64,000 bases of DNA from JAYKGU01 sp035285585 (GTDB lineage: Bacteria; Cyanobacteriota; Cyanobacteriia; CAKZMO01). Below are positions 50,578 through 58,909 of the stretch, piece after piece. The notes below the pieces were generated by a model. The model ran no database searches, was not told the origin of the DNA, and saw only the letters and a program-made list of their open reading frames with translations. Each line of letters begins with the position of its first letter. Position 1 is the stretch's first letter. The stretch covers positions 1-64,000 of the forward strand of contig JAYKGU010000164.1 in the NCBI GenBank assembly GCA_035285585.1. The letters run 5' to 3'. Position numbers and translations under genes: made by a program.

Positions 50578-50645
50578 CTCGTTACAATGCAGGGAGCGGT
50601 CTTAGCCGTTAGCTCGGTGGGCTGCTCCCAACAGGGCCGATGAAT
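50578..50645 (+). promoter_or_regulatory. Promoter and hairpin leader of the next gene
   Basis: TACAAT at 50582-50587 resembles a -10 box. Six bases on, GGGAGCGGTCT (50592-50602) pairs with the segment ending TGCTCCC at 50629, giving an 11-bp stem with three G-T pairs; the inner GCCG/CGGT continues it to a 6-base loop. No T-run follows, so it is not a simple terminator. It could be a structured 5' leader. Confidence 0.45.
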
Positions 50646-50682
50646 TCAACCAGACGTGTTTGAGGAGCCGTTCCGAATCGTA

Positions 50683-51309
50683 ATGGTGGTCAGACAATTC
50701 CAATATGAAGAGCTGTTAGCAGAATACAGCGATCATCAGAGCATGATTGGTCTACTCCGGCAATTTCGCCCTTACCTGGAAATGCTGCCGAGTATGCGCC
50801 GCCCCGATGAGAGTTTGATTACCCTTCCCCTTCCCCTGGTGCGCCTGCGGAGCAACGCCCCCGCCATGGGTACCCACTTTCCCAGTCTGTTGGCGGGTGA
50901 TCTGGTGCAGCTCCCCTGCGAAATCGCAGTGCTTATGTGCGATCCCGAGTGGAAAATCAAAACGGGCGTCGAAATCTGCGTCTTCATTCATCGCCCCCAC
51001 GAGGATTTTTCTGGGCTTTTGGGGCGCTGGCGACAAACCCAAATCTGGCTCGATAAAGGGTACGACTGGATCATGCCACCTCGCCATAAACACATCTTTG
51101 GCGAAGGGGCAGAAGAGACCTATTCCCTGTTTGTCATCTTTCCAGAAACCCCAGAGCGCATTAAGCGGGGGCTTATCGGGGCATCCCTGCCCTTTGTCGT
51201 ACAGAGCGTCAACCCGCTGGAGGCGATGGACGATTTAGACGCCTACGGGTTTGGTATGGACGATCTTTACACCTGGGGAGAGTACGAAAGCCCCAATACC
51301 GGTGATTAA
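50683..51309 (+). CDS. Conserved-looking protein of unknown function
   Basis: A 208-residue soluble protein with no recognised domain. Notable parts are RQFQYEELLAEYSDHQSMIG, the aromatic-rich DPEWKIKTGVEICVFIHRPH, LLGRWRQTQIWLDKGYDWIM, and the acidic C-terminus EAMDDLDAYGFGMDDLYTWG. The frame is open upstream to a GTG (50656) that would add MFEEPFRIV; GAGGAG lies 15 bases before the ATG used here. Transcribed from a promoter with a hairpin leader. Confidence 0.6.
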   Translation: MVVRQFQYEELLAEYSDHQSMIGLLRQFRPYLEMLPSMRRPDESLITLPLPLVRLRSNAPAMGTHFPSLLAGDLVQLPCEIAVLMCDPEWKIKTGVEICVFIHRPHEDFSGLLGRWRQTQIWLDKGYDWIMPPRHKHIFGEGAEETYSLFVIFPETPERIKRGLIGASLPFVVQSVNPLEAMDDLDAYGFGMDDLYTWGEYESPNTGD

Positions 51310-51888
51310 ACTGGCCTTGCCCTGGCCATGTAACCATTTGTTTTAATCCTTTAGTGCGAGGGCACTGCGGGCAAATCCGTCAAAAGAGCAAGGGCTTTTG
51401 CGGGTTGAATTGTTAAATTTTCTTCAGTGATGTTACGAGATATGTCAACCATCCGAGTGGTTCGCCAGAGTTGGGGGAATCGCCACCGCTTCTCAATTTT
51501 GTCTGCAGGGTTATAGCAACCTTTACCAAGACAGCTCTAAAGCGGGTTGAAGGGATCATCCAGCGATCATCCTAGCCTGGGGCGATCGCCAGCAAATCGC
51601 CAATAAATAGGTAAAACATAGGTTGACCATTGGTAATCCCTTGGGCAGGGTTTTCTTGACTGCACAGGGCAGTTAAGCGAAACTAACAGTTAGCTGAGGC
51701 AAGACCTTGTCTTGTATTAAGCTAGTTGAAGGCGTATTCAGATTTACTGAGTTATTTGCTGAACTGATGTGGTTGCGTTGGCTGCTATCTCCAGTGGTGG
51801 CAGGTATCCCGACGGAGCTACCGACTTATTTCTTACGACATCAGGCTTACTAAAGATTCCGGATAAAATTTACGATTTGGTCAGTCGC
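51310..51888. other. Intergenic region before the Ycf35 cassette
   Basis: About 580 bases without a gene. A small hairpin AAGACCTTGTCTT lies near 51701-51713. The longer frame of the next gene that starts inside this region is not supported. The promoter of the cassette should lie here, but I cannot place it. Confidence 0.4.
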
Positions 51889-52095
51889 ATGGAAACGCTG
51901 GAGTTTATCATCCATCCAGATGGGCGGGTTGAGGAAAGGGTCACAGGCATTCAGGGAAGCTCCTGTGCTGAGGTGACGAAGGCAATTGAGGCACAGCTTG
52001 GCTGTGTGCTCCACTGCGAGAAAACTTCCGAGTATTTTGCCCAAACGAATCAGACCGCTGCAACCGCTACCCAAGCCAGCTACAGCAACTGGTAG
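51889..52095 (+). CDS. DUF2997 protein
   Basis: A 68-residue protein: METLEFIIHPDGRVEERVTG, then SSCAEVTKAIEAQLGCVLHC, as in the DUF2997 family, with conserved cysteines and a C-terminal Ala/Thr-rich tail. It precedes ycf35 and a ferredoxin gene, the usual order in cyanobacteria. The longer open frame upstream has no family support, so the internal ATG is used. Confidence 0.85.
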   Translation: METLEFIIHPDGRVEERVTGIQGSSCAEVTKAIEAQLGCVLHCEKTSEYFAQTNQTAATATQASYSNW

Positions 52096-52161
52096 GTTGA
52101 GGTTTCAGGGTTTGCCCCTTAGTTTTCATTAGTGTTTAACGTCAGCTTGTTCAGGATAACT

Positions 52162-52548
52162 ATGTCTCACTTTAGCCAGATCAAAACCCAAATTCGCAAC
52201 TTAGACTCCCTCAAGGCAGCTCTGACCGACGCTGGAGTCGATTGGAAGTCCGGCCCTACTGAAGTCAGGGGTTACCGTGGTCAAACCTGCGTCGCTGATA
52301 TTGCGATTCAGCAAGACAACGGGTACGACATCGGCTTTAGCTGGAACGGCAATGAGTATGAGCTGGTCGCCGATCTGCAGTACTGGCAGCAGCCACTGAC
52401 GGTTCAGGGTTTCCTTAACCAGGTTTCCCAGCGCTACGCTTTCCACACAGTGAAGAACGAGGCGTCAAACCAGGGTTTCCACGTTGCTGAGCAAAAGGCT
52501 GATGAAAATGGAGCCATTCGTCTGGTTCTGCAACGTTGGAGTGCGTAA
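52162..52548 (+). CDS. ycf35: Ycf35 protein (DUF1257)
   Basis: A 128-residue protein conserved in cyanobacteria and red-algal plastids: MSHFSQIKTQIRNLDSLKAA, GVDWKSGPTEVRGYRGQ, NGYDIGFSWNGNEYELVADLQYWQ and the ending IRLVLQRW. Function not established; its stop overlaps the ferredoxin ATG (TAATG), so the two are translationally coupled. ATG chosen ten codons after a GTG. Confidence 0.9.
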   Translation: MSHFSQIKTQIRNLDSLKAALTDAGVDWKSGPTEVRGYRGQTCVADIAIQQDNGYDIGFSWNGNEYELVADLQYWQQPLTVQGFLNQVSQRYAFHTVKNEASNQGFHVAEQKADENGAIRLVLQRWSA

Positions 52549-53012
52549 TGAGTGATGGTCAAGACTGCCGCCACGAGCACCCTCTTGACAGTGATTTAGC
52601 CCAGTATCCAAACGGCCTCGAACCCGAACTGGGGGGCTACTTGCGGCAGTCCCCCGATCGTTCTGGATTCGAACCGGAATTGGGCGGCGCGATTCGGCAA
52701 AAAGGCGTTTATGTCGATGAAGTGATCTGCATTGGCTGTAAGCACTGCGCCCATGTGGCCCGTAACACTTTTTACATCGAGCCGGAACATGGGCGATCGC
52801 GCGTTATCCGTCAAGATGGTGATTCTGAGGAAATTATCCAGGAGGCAATTGACACCTGCCCCGTTGACTGCATCCACTGGGTTGATTACACCGAGCTGAA
52901 GCAGTTAGAAGATGAGCGGCGCTATCAGGTCATCAAGCCTCTGGCTTTCCCGACAAGCCGTTCGGCGAGCGTGGCTAACCTCCGTAAGCGTAAGCCCCAC
53001 GCATCTGATTGA
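52548..53012 (+). CDS. Ferredoxin-like [4Fe-4S] protein of the Ycf35 cassette
   Basis: A 154-residue protein. The N-terminal 45 residues contain a duplicated block (LEPELGGYLRQ then FEPELGGAIRQ). The ferredoxin part has CIGCKHCAHVARNTFYIEPE and, later, DTCPVDCIHWVDYTE, giving one [4Fe-4S] site (CxxCxxC plus CP). A charged tail (RYQVIKPLAFPTSRS, LRKRKPHASD) ends it. It probably passes electrons to an unknown partner in the DUF2997-Ycf35 module. A strong terminator follows 82 bases after the stop. Confidence 0.88.
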   Translation: MSDGQDCRHEHPLDSDLAQYPNGLEPELGGYLRQSPDRSGFEPELGGAIRQKGVYVDEVICIGCKHCAHVARNTFYIEPEHGRSRVIRQDGDSEEIIQEAIDTCPVDCIHWVDYTELKQLEDERRYQVIKPLAFPTSRSASVANLRKRKPHASD

Positions 53013-53094
53013 TGCGATCGCCTCCTAAGGCCAGCGATGGTTGGGAGATCCTTCCAATCCGCAATTTTCACCCATATTTCTCAATTCAAATGAG

Positions 53095-53124
53095 CGAGTG
53101 AAGCAATCTTCACTCGTTTTTTTT
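53095..53124 (+). terminator. Rho-independent terminator after the ferredoxin gene
   Basis: CGAGTGAAG, loop CAAT, CTTCACTCG, followed by eight T. This is the clearest plus-strand terminator in the window and ends the DUF2997-ycf35-ferredoxin unit. Confidence 0.9.
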
Positions 53125-53265
53125 GGCACAGTCCCCCAATTATCGTCCAGGTTTTCCTGGCAACATCAAACCAGTGGTGTAAAATTCTGCCCATGCCGTA
53201 TTCTTGTATCTTGACGGTTGATTGGTCGTCTACATTGGTTATATCGCCTGGGGTAAACGCTTGTG

Positions 53266-54300
53266 ATGAAATTGCCGCTGGTTGCAGCTCCGCCAAACTT
53301 CACCCAAAATGGGGAAAAATCCCTGACGCTTTCCATTATCGTCCCTATTTTTAACGAAGTTGAGAGCCTGGTGCCGCTAATTGAGGCGATCGCTGACGCC
53401 GTGGCCAACCTGAGCACTCCCTACGAAATTGTCTGTGTAGACGATGGGTCCACCGACGGCTCTAGTGATCTGCTGCGTCAACAGGCTGCCCGCCGCACTG
53501 ATCTGCGGGCAGTTCTCCTGCGTCGCAACTACGGGCAAACGGCAGCGATGGCTGCAGGCTTTAAGCATGCCCAGGGAACGGTTTTTGTGACCATGGATGG
53601 CGACCTGCAGAACGACCCGGCAGACATCCCCCGTCTGCTGGACAAGCTGGGGGAGGGATATGACCTGGTCAGCGGCTGGCGCAAAAACCGCCAGGATGCC
53701 GCTCTTACCCGCCTGTTACCTTCTAAAATTGCTAACTTCCTGATCAGTCGGGTGACGGAGGTTGATCTGCACGACTATGGCTGTTCCCTAAAAGCTTATC
53801 GGGCCGAACTCGTGGCCGATATGAATCTCTATGGTGAGCTGCACCGCTTTCTACCCGCCCTGGCCTTTATCGAAGGGGCGCGCATCGCGGAAATTCCTGT
53901 GCGCCATCACGCCCGTCGCTTCGGCCAGAGTAAATACGGCCTGGGGCGGACATTTCGCGTTGTAATGGACTTGCTAACCATTTTCTTTATCAAGAAATTT
54001 TTAACCCGTCCGATGCACGTCTTTGGCTTCTTCGGCCTTGGTGCCCTGGGGCTGGGATCGCTCCTGGGGCTTTACCTGACGGTGCTGAAACTGGGGTTTG
54101 GCCAAAATATTGGCAATCGTCCGCTGCTCATCCTGGCGGTTGTGTTATTTCTTGCAGGAATTCAGCTCTTCAGTTTTGGCCTGCTGGCAGAGTTGTTAAT
54201 GCGTACCTATCACGAATCCCAGGGCCGACCTATTTATCGAGTTCGTGAAGTTGCTGGCGGAACTCACTTACATGGAACGAATGGAGCCTTGAAAGACTAG
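53266..54300 (+). CDS. Family 2 glycosyltransferase, GtrB/DPM1-like
   Basis: A 344-residue membrane glycosyltransferase that moves a sugar onto polyprenyl phosphate. The GT-A domain has SIIVPIFNEVESLVPL, VCVDDGSTDGSS and VFVTMDGDLQNDPADIP (DxD-type motif), then SKYGLGRTFRVVMDLLTIFFIKKFL. Two C-terminal membrane helices (FGFFGLGALGLGSLLGLYLT and LLILAVVLFLAGIQLFSFGL) are typical of the DPM1/YkcC-like subgroup. No flippase is adjacent. ATG chosen one codon after a GTG. Confidence 0.9.
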   Translation: MKLPLVAAPPNFTQNGEKSLTLSIIVPIFNEVESLVPLIEAIADAVANLSTPYEIVCVDDGSTDGSSDLLRQQAARRTDLRAVLLRRNYGQTAAMAAGFKHAQGTVFVTMDGDLQNDPADIPRLLDKLGEGYDLVSGWRKNRQDAALTRLLPSKIANFLISRVTEVDLHDYGCSLKAYRAELVADMNLYGELHRFLPALAFIEGARIAEIPVRHHARRFGQSKYGLGRTFRVVMDLLTIFFIKKFLTRPMHVFGFFGLGALGLGSLLGLYLTVLKLGFGQNIGNRPLLILAVVLFLAGIQLFSFGLLAELLMRTYHESQGRPIYRVREVAGGTHLHGTNGALKD

Positions 54301-54398
54301 TGGTTCACTTGCACTACTTCTGCGCCGATGCTAGCATGTCAATGCCTGCTGTTGTCAAGGAGTAGGCGATCGCCCTTCCTTTCGCTGCCTTTTGCCCC

Positions 54399-54941
54399 AT
54401 GACCCTCCTTACCCAGCGCCCCTCCGTCAGCGAATTAAGCCAGCGGATCCTCGATATGGCTAAAACTGGGGTCTATCGCGAGTCTGTTTTTGAAGCATTT
54501 GCCCCGATTGCTACCAAAAAGCAGATCCGGCTGGCGATCGCCCATGCCAAAAAGTTTGGCCTCTATTCCGTCGCCAGCCTTCGTGACGATCAATTGGGCA
54601 CCTACTACCAGCTGGATGGGGCAACTTATCAGGCGCGTCAACACGCCATCCACCAGGTTGCCAACCCTGAAACCATCGAAACTATGACAACCGATAGGGC
54701 GCGTCAAATTCTGGCAATCACCCTGGCAGCGGCTTGGGGGGTTGCCTCAGTGTTCCTGGTGCTGGGGATCCTCGGCTGGGTGGCAGGTCAAAAAGCCCTG
54801 GGATCGGGGCTGCTGTTAGGAGCAGGCTGTACTTTCGCCCACGGATTTCTACAACGCCACCTGACCAAAGCTTTCCTGGAAAGCAGTGAGTTGCTCAACT
54901 CAACCGTTAAAACACTTGGCAGGTCTAAGGGCAGTTCCTAA
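54399..54941 (+). CDS. Membrane protein of unknown function
   Basis: A 180-residue protein. Residues 10-90 are soluble and helical (RILDMAKTGVYRESVFEAFA, KQIRLAIAHAKKFGLYSVA, DQLGTYYQLDGATYQARQ), perhaps a DNA- or protein-binding fold. Two membrane helices follow (ILAITLAAAWGVASVFLVLG and LGSGLLLGAGCTFAHGFL). The last codons overlap the 3' end of the convergent oxidase gene by 17 bases. Confidence 0.6.
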   Translation: MTLLTQRPSVSELSQRILDMAKTGVYRESVFEAFAPIATKKQIRLAIAHAKKFGLYSVASLRDDQLGTYYQLDGATYQARQHAIHQVANPETIETMTTDRARQILAITLAAAWGVASVFLVLGILGWVAGQKALGSGLLLGAGCTFAHGFLQRHLTKAFLESSELLNSTVKTLGRSKGSS

Positions 54942-56121
54942 GACTGGGCCGGTTTGGGTTCAGTTGGGAAATAATCCTGTCTGGCTCCTGGGTGACGTGG
55001 GTTGCGAACCGGGCTGCCAGCGACGGGAGAATGGCAAAGGGGTTGCCAAATCCTGAAAAGAGATGGACGCCCTCCACGCCAGGTACCGGGCCAATCAACG
55101 GGAGGCGATCGCCGCTAAAAGCAACCAGGCAATGGTGCCAGCGCCCCGGCAGGTACCCCAGGCTGGGAAGGATTTTGCTCACACCATCGCGGATTGATGC
55201 CTCGCTGCGGCCCGCATCCACGGACGCAAACGGATCGCTCAGAGCGCGGCTAACCTGTCCCAGGATCAATCGTCCCGTTTGAAATTGGATTGCGCCTGCG
55301 TCCAAAATAGAGGGCACTACTTCCTGCCCCGACTCCTGCCAGGCTAGCGCTGCTTCAGGGCGACTGGCCGCCGCTTCGAGACTGAATCGCTTTAAGTCCG
55401 CAGGCATCACCAGGGATCGTAGCGCTTGACAGCCAGAAGTTTCCTGACTGGAAATTTCGATTAGCTCCGCATGGGTAAAAAACTGTGATATCGGCAAACC
55501 GGCTCGATACAGTAAGTCCCGGCTCAGCCCGCCCGCACATATCAGGACGTTGCCCGCCGCGATCGCCCCCATCTCCGTCATCACGCCCTGAACGCGATCG
55601 CCCTGCTGCCACAGATCAGTAACGGCTGCTACCCGCCGGACTCCCCCCCGATGCTGAAATGCTTGATTATAAGCCTGTAGGAAGCACACTGGATCCACAT
55701 GACCGTGCTTAACGGTTAAAGCTCCGGCGATCGCCTGAGGATTTAGTAGAGGTTCGAGTTCCTCCGCCTCCTGAGGGGTAAGCCGCTGGGGTGGAATTTC
55801 ACAGTTGGCGTAGGCAGCGGCGATCGCATCCGGATCGCCATCCACAGGTAGAGTTAGGATTAGATCCAGCTCTCGAAATTGAGTTGAGGCCCCAAGTTCA
55901 TCGCTAAGGTGACGATGGCGCTCAAGTCCTTCCTGGCAGAGCTGTTGCAGTAGGGGCGTGGTTCCTGACCAGTAGGCAATGCCGCCATAGCTATAGCGGG
56001 TCGCCCCCTGATTTTGCTGATGTCGGTCAAGCAGCAGCACGGCTGCGCCCGCTTTGGCCAGTTCATAGCTCGCGGCTGCCCCAGTGATACCGTTACCAAC
56101 CACAATCCAGTCGTATTTCAT
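54925..56121 (-). CDS. FAD-dependent amine/amino-acid oxidase (DAO family)
   Basis: A 398-residue oxidoreductase of the D-amino-acid-oxidase fold. The N-terminal FAD motif GNGITGAAASYELAKAGAAVLLLD (GxGxxG, broken here by I-T) and the C-terminal SGFGNPFAILPSLAARFATHV with GDRLPLIGPVPGVEG support this. The inner helix RYSYGGIAYWSG and MPADLKRFSL are family-like. Glycine-oxidase-like or sarcosine-oxidase-like; substrate unknown. Nine bases downstream of a RidA gene, in one transcript with it. Oxidases of this type release imines, the substrate of RidA, so the pair is functionally coherent. Confidence 0.82.
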   Translation of the reverse strand: MKYDWIVVGNGITGAAASYELAKAGAAVLLLDRHQQNQGATRYSYGGIAYWSGTTPLLQQLCQEGLERHRHLSDELGASTQFRELDLILTLPVDGDPDAIAAAYANCEIPPQRLTPQEAEELEPLLNPQAIAGALTVKHGHVDPVCFLQAYNQAFQHRGGVRRVAAVTDLWQQGDRVQGVMTEMGAIAAGNVLICAGGLSRDLLYRAGLPISQFFTHAELIEISSQETSGCQALRSLVMPADLKRFSLEAAASRPEAALAWQESGQEVVPSILDAGAIQFQTGRLILGQVSRALSDPFASVDAGRSEASIRDGVSKILPSLGYLPGRWHHCLVAFSGDRLPLIGPVPGVEGVHLFSGFGNPFAILPSLAARFATHVTQEPDRIISQLNPNRPSLRNCP

Positions 56122-56130
56122 GCAGCGTTC

Positions 56131-56523
56131 TTAAGATTCTGAAACGATGGCGTCTGCCTCGATTTCCACGAGCACATCGGGAGTTGCAAGTCGGCTAACC
56201 TCAACGAGGGTGTTGGCGGGGCGAATGTGGGCAAAAAATTCATGGTGAGCCTTTGCAAATTGCTCGTAATCATCCATATTGACCACATAGGCGCGAATCC
56301 GCACCACATCGGTCAAATTTGCTCCCACCGCCATCAGGGCAGTCTCAATTTTGCGCAAGATGTAGGCTGACTGTCCGTAGAGATCACCGACATGCTGAAT
56401 CGCGCCCGCTTCGTCGGCGGCTACTGTCCCGGAGACATAAACAAATTGACCAGCCCGCACTACCCGTGAGTAGCCAACTTTGTCTTCCCAAGGGGTACCA
56501 CTCGAAGCCGTTTGTCGCTGCAT
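56131..56523 (-). CDS. RidA/YjgF family imine deaminase-like protein
   Basis: A 130-residue protein of the RidA/YER057c/UK114 fold: KVGYSRVVRAGQFVYVSGTVA, DLYGQSAYILRKIETALMAV, DVVRIRAYVVNMDDYEQFAKA, TLVEVSRLATPDVLVEIEADA. The catalytic-site arginine of RidA is expected near R (VVRIRAY) and the substrate pocket in VEIEADA. RidA hydrolyses reactive enamine/imine intermediates such as 2-aminoacrylate. Twelve bases after the HAD gene and nine before the oxidase gene; a compact operon. Confidence 0.9.
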   Translation of the reverse strand: MQRQTASSGTPWEDKVGYSRVVRAGQFVYVSGTVAADEAGAIQHVGDLYGQSAYILRKIETALMAVGANLTDVVRIRAYVVNMDDYEQFAKAHHEFFAHIRPANTLVEVSRLATPDVLVEIEADAIVSES

Positions 56524-56535
56524 GATTGACCTACG

Positions 56536-57180
56536 TTACAGCATTTGAAATAGCGTCTCAAGGCTCTGATCCTGGGTGAGGTGGCAGGTTTTAAGACCAA
56601 CCGACTGCGCCCCCTCAATATGCCGAGCTGTGTCGTCGATAAACAGCGTACGGCTGGCATTCAGGCCATTCTCGGTTAAAACTGTCTGAAAAATACTCGG
56701 GTTAGGCTTGCGATCGCCCATCAGGTGAGAGTAATATGCCTTCTCAAACAGGTCCGAAATCGTCCCCAATGTCATTCCCACGCTTTCTGCAAAAATCTGG
56801 TCGAAGGCCAGCTTATGAATTTCGTTGGTATTGGACAGCAAAAAGATTCGCTTACGTTGCCCCAAGGCAGCAAGCAAATCAAGACGTCGCCTGGGAATAT
56901 CAAGCAACATCGCGTTCCAGGCGTCGTCAATCTCCTGGTCCGAGCAGCTCACACACAAAAGCTGCCGTAGCCCCTGACGAAATTCGCCAGAGGTCAGGCA
57001 GCCCATCTCGTAAGCATCGAACAGGCCAACCTGATTGTGCTGAGTGTACAGGCTCTCCACCGAGAGGTTGCAGAGCTGGCCTAGAGCTTCAATCGTACTG
57101 GCGTAGCGAATGTTGATAATAACGCCACCCAGATCAAAAATAATCGCGTCAATCGCCTGAAGATCTAAAACGCAAGACAT
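56536..57180 (-). CDS. HAD-superfamily phosphatase, YihX-like
   Basis: A 214-residue HAD hydrolase. Motif I is FDLGGVII (nucleophile Asp but DxG rather than DxD, as in the YihX-type subgroup). Motif II is the Ser/Thr in FLLSNTNEIHK, motif III the Lys in MGDRKPNPSIFQTVL, motif IV FIDDTARHIEGAQ. These are typical of small phosphatases acting on sugar phosphates. It follows rpsJ by 34 bases and precedes the RidA gene by 12, so it is probably in the same transcript. Substrate unknown. Confidence 0.88.
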   Translation of the reverse strand: MSCVLDLQAIDAIIFDLGGVIINIRYASTIEALGQLCNLSVESLYTQHNQVGLFDAYEMGCLTSGEFRQGLRQLLCVSCSDQEIDDAWNAMLLDIPRRRLDLLAALGQRKRIFLLSNTNEIHKLAFDQIFAESVGMTLGTISDLFEKAYYSHLMGDRKPNPSIFQTVLTENGLNASRTLFIDDTARHIEGAQSVGLKTCHLTQDQSLETLFQML

Positions 57181-57214
57181 GATCGCTGAGCGTTTGGGTG
57201 CGCCTTCTCCTAAC

Positions 57215-57532
57215 CTAGAGCTTCACTTCAATGTCAACCCCTGCAGGAAGATCAAGCTTCATCAGAGCGTCAATAGTTTTAGATGAGGGCTGATAGATAT
57301 CAATGATGCGCCGATGGGTGCGTGTCTCAAAATGCTCCCGGGAGTCTTTGTCTACGTGGGGCGATCGCAGCACGCAGTAAATCCGACGTTTGGTAGGCAG
57401 CGGAATTGGACCGATCGCCGTTGCGTTGGTACGATTGGCCGTATCAACAATCTTTTCACACGAAGCGTCTAAAAGGCTACGGTCAAAAGCTTTGAGGCGA
57501 ATACGAATTTTTTGTTGCTGAATAGTTGCCAT
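57215..57532 (-). CDS. rpsJ: 30S ribosomal protein S10
   Basis: A 105-residue S10 with IRIRLKAFDRSLLDASCEKI, ATAIGPIPLPTKRRIYCVLRSPHVDKDSREHFE and the end DALMKLDLPAGVDIEVKL. In cyanobacteria rpsJ is part of the str cluster, as here. It lies downstream of a strong terminator that follows tuf, so it needs its own promoter or read-through. It is followed closely by the HAD, RidA and oxidase genes. Confidence 0.98.
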   Translation of the reverse strand: MATIQQQKIRIRLKAFDRSLLDASCEKIVDTANRTNATAIGPIPLPTKRRIYCVLRSPHVDKDSREHFETRTHRRIIDIYQPSSKTIDALMKLDLPAGVDIEVKL

Positions 57533-57604
57533 TAGTGATTGATCTTCATGAATTCACGATTATTGTTTTCCCCCAACCTCCAAAAGACGCTAAGGGGCAA
57601 AAAA

Positions 57605-57642
57605 CTATCAGCAGTTGAAAACAAACTCTCAACTGCTGATAG
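57605..57642 (-). terminator. Rho-independent terminator downstream of tuf
   Basis: CTATCAGCAGTTGA at 57605-57618 pairs with TCAACTGCTGATAG at 57629-57642. Read on the minus strand the stem is followed by TTTTTTG, giving a strong terminator that separates the tuf transcript from rpsJ. Confidence 0.9.
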
Positions 57643-57661
57643 CTCAAACTAGATACCCAAC

Positions 57662-58882
57662 CTACTTGATGATCTTAGACACAACGCCTGCGCCGATCGT
57701 CCGACCACCTTCACGAATTGCGAAGCGCATTCCCTGCTCAATAGCGACGGCGTTGATTAACTCAACCGTCATCTTGATGCGGTCGCCCGGCATCACCATT
57801 TCCACGTTCTCGCCCGCATCAGAGGTGTAAGCTTTGATCGTGCCAGTTACATCCGTTGTTCGGATGAAGAACTGGGGCCGGTATCCTGCGAAGAAGGGTG
57901 TATGGCGTCCACCTTCCTCCTTCTTCAGGACGTACACTTCAGACTCGAATTCGGTGTGAGGCGTAATGGAACCAGGCTTGGCAATTACCATGCCGCGCTC
58001 GATGTCTTCCTTTTTGAAGCCTCGGAGCAGAAGTCCGGCATTATCACCGGCCATCCCTTCGTCCAAGCTCTTCCGGAACATCTCAATCCCGGTCACCGTG
58101 GTCTTGCGGGTATCGCGAAGGCCAACAATCTCGACCTCCTCACCAACTTTCACCTTGCCACGCTCGATCCGTCCAGTGGCCACCGTTCCCCGACCGGTAA
58201 TAGTGAAGACGTCCTCAACCGCCATCAGGAAAGGCTTATCCACATCCCGCTCAGGGGTGGGAATGTATTCGTCAACGGTTTCCATGAGGTCGTAAATCTT
58301 TTGAACCCAAGGATCATCTACCTTACCCGCATCAATGGCCTCAACCGCCATTAGCGCAGAACCGGTGGTGATGGGGATATCGTCTCCCGGAAATTCGTAG
58401 TCGCTCAGCAACTCCCGAACTTCTAGCTCAACCAGCTCGAGCAGTTCTTCGTCATCAACCTGATCTTGCTTGTTCAGGAAAACCACCAGGTTAGGCACGT
58501 TTACCTGACGGGCCAGGAGGATATGCTCGCGGGTCTGGGGCATGGGGCCATCAGCCGCCGAAACAACGAGGATAGCGCCATCCATCTGAGCTGCGCCCGT
58601 GATCATGTTTTTCACGTAGTCAGCGTGACCGGGGCAATCGACGTGGGCGTAGTGGCGGCTTGCGGTTTCGTATTCTACGTGGGCCGTGTTGATCGTGATC
58701 CCACGAGCCTTCTCCTCAGGAGCGGCATCAATCTCGTCGTACTTACGAGCTTTGATATTCTTGTCCTTGGCAGCCAGTGCCATCGTAATGGCGGCAGTCA
58801 AAGTGGTCTTACCGTGGTCAACGTGACCAATGGTGCCGATGTTAACGTGTGGTTTGTTTCTTTCAAACTTTTCGCGTGCCAT
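57662..58882 (-). CDS. tuf: Elongation factor Tu
   Basis: A 406-residue GTPase that delivers aminoacyl-tRNA to the ribosome. All motifs are present: GHVDHGKTT (G1), DCPGHADYV (G3), NKQDQVDDEE (G4), with domains II and III (GRIERGKVKVGEEV, AGYRPQFFIRTTDVTG). It is slightly shorter than the usual 409 cyanobacterial residues. It begins 27 bases after the fusA stop and is closed by the terminator at 57605-57642. Confidence 0.99.
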   Translation of the reverse strand: MAREKFERNKPHVNIGTIGHVDHGKTTLTAAITMALAAKDKNIKARKYDEIDAAPEEKARGITINTAHVEYETASRHYAHVDCPGHADYVKNMITGAAQMDGAILVVSAADGPMPQTREHILLARQVNVPNLVVFLNKQDQVDDEELLELVELEVRELLSDYEFPGDDIPITTGSALMAVEAIDAGKVDDPWVQKIYDLMETVDEYIPTPERDVDKPFLMAVEDVFTITGRGTVATGRIERGKVKVGEEVEIVGLRDTRKTTVTGIEMFRKSLDEGMAGDNAGLLLRGFKKEDIERGMVIAKPGSITPHTEFESEVYVLKKEEGGRHTPFFAGYRPQFFIRTTDVTGTIKAYTSDAGENVEMVMPGDRIKMTVELINAVAIEQGMRFAIREGGRTIGAGVVSKIIK

Positions 58883-58909
58883 GAGTTACGTGTCCTTATC
58901 TCTGACTAA

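Noticed and set aside
50592..50660. tRNA gene suggested by TTAGCTCGGTGGG
   Set aside because: The D-arm-like sequence is not followed by an anticodon stem and no GTTCGA T-loop is present; the segment folds as a simple hairpin.
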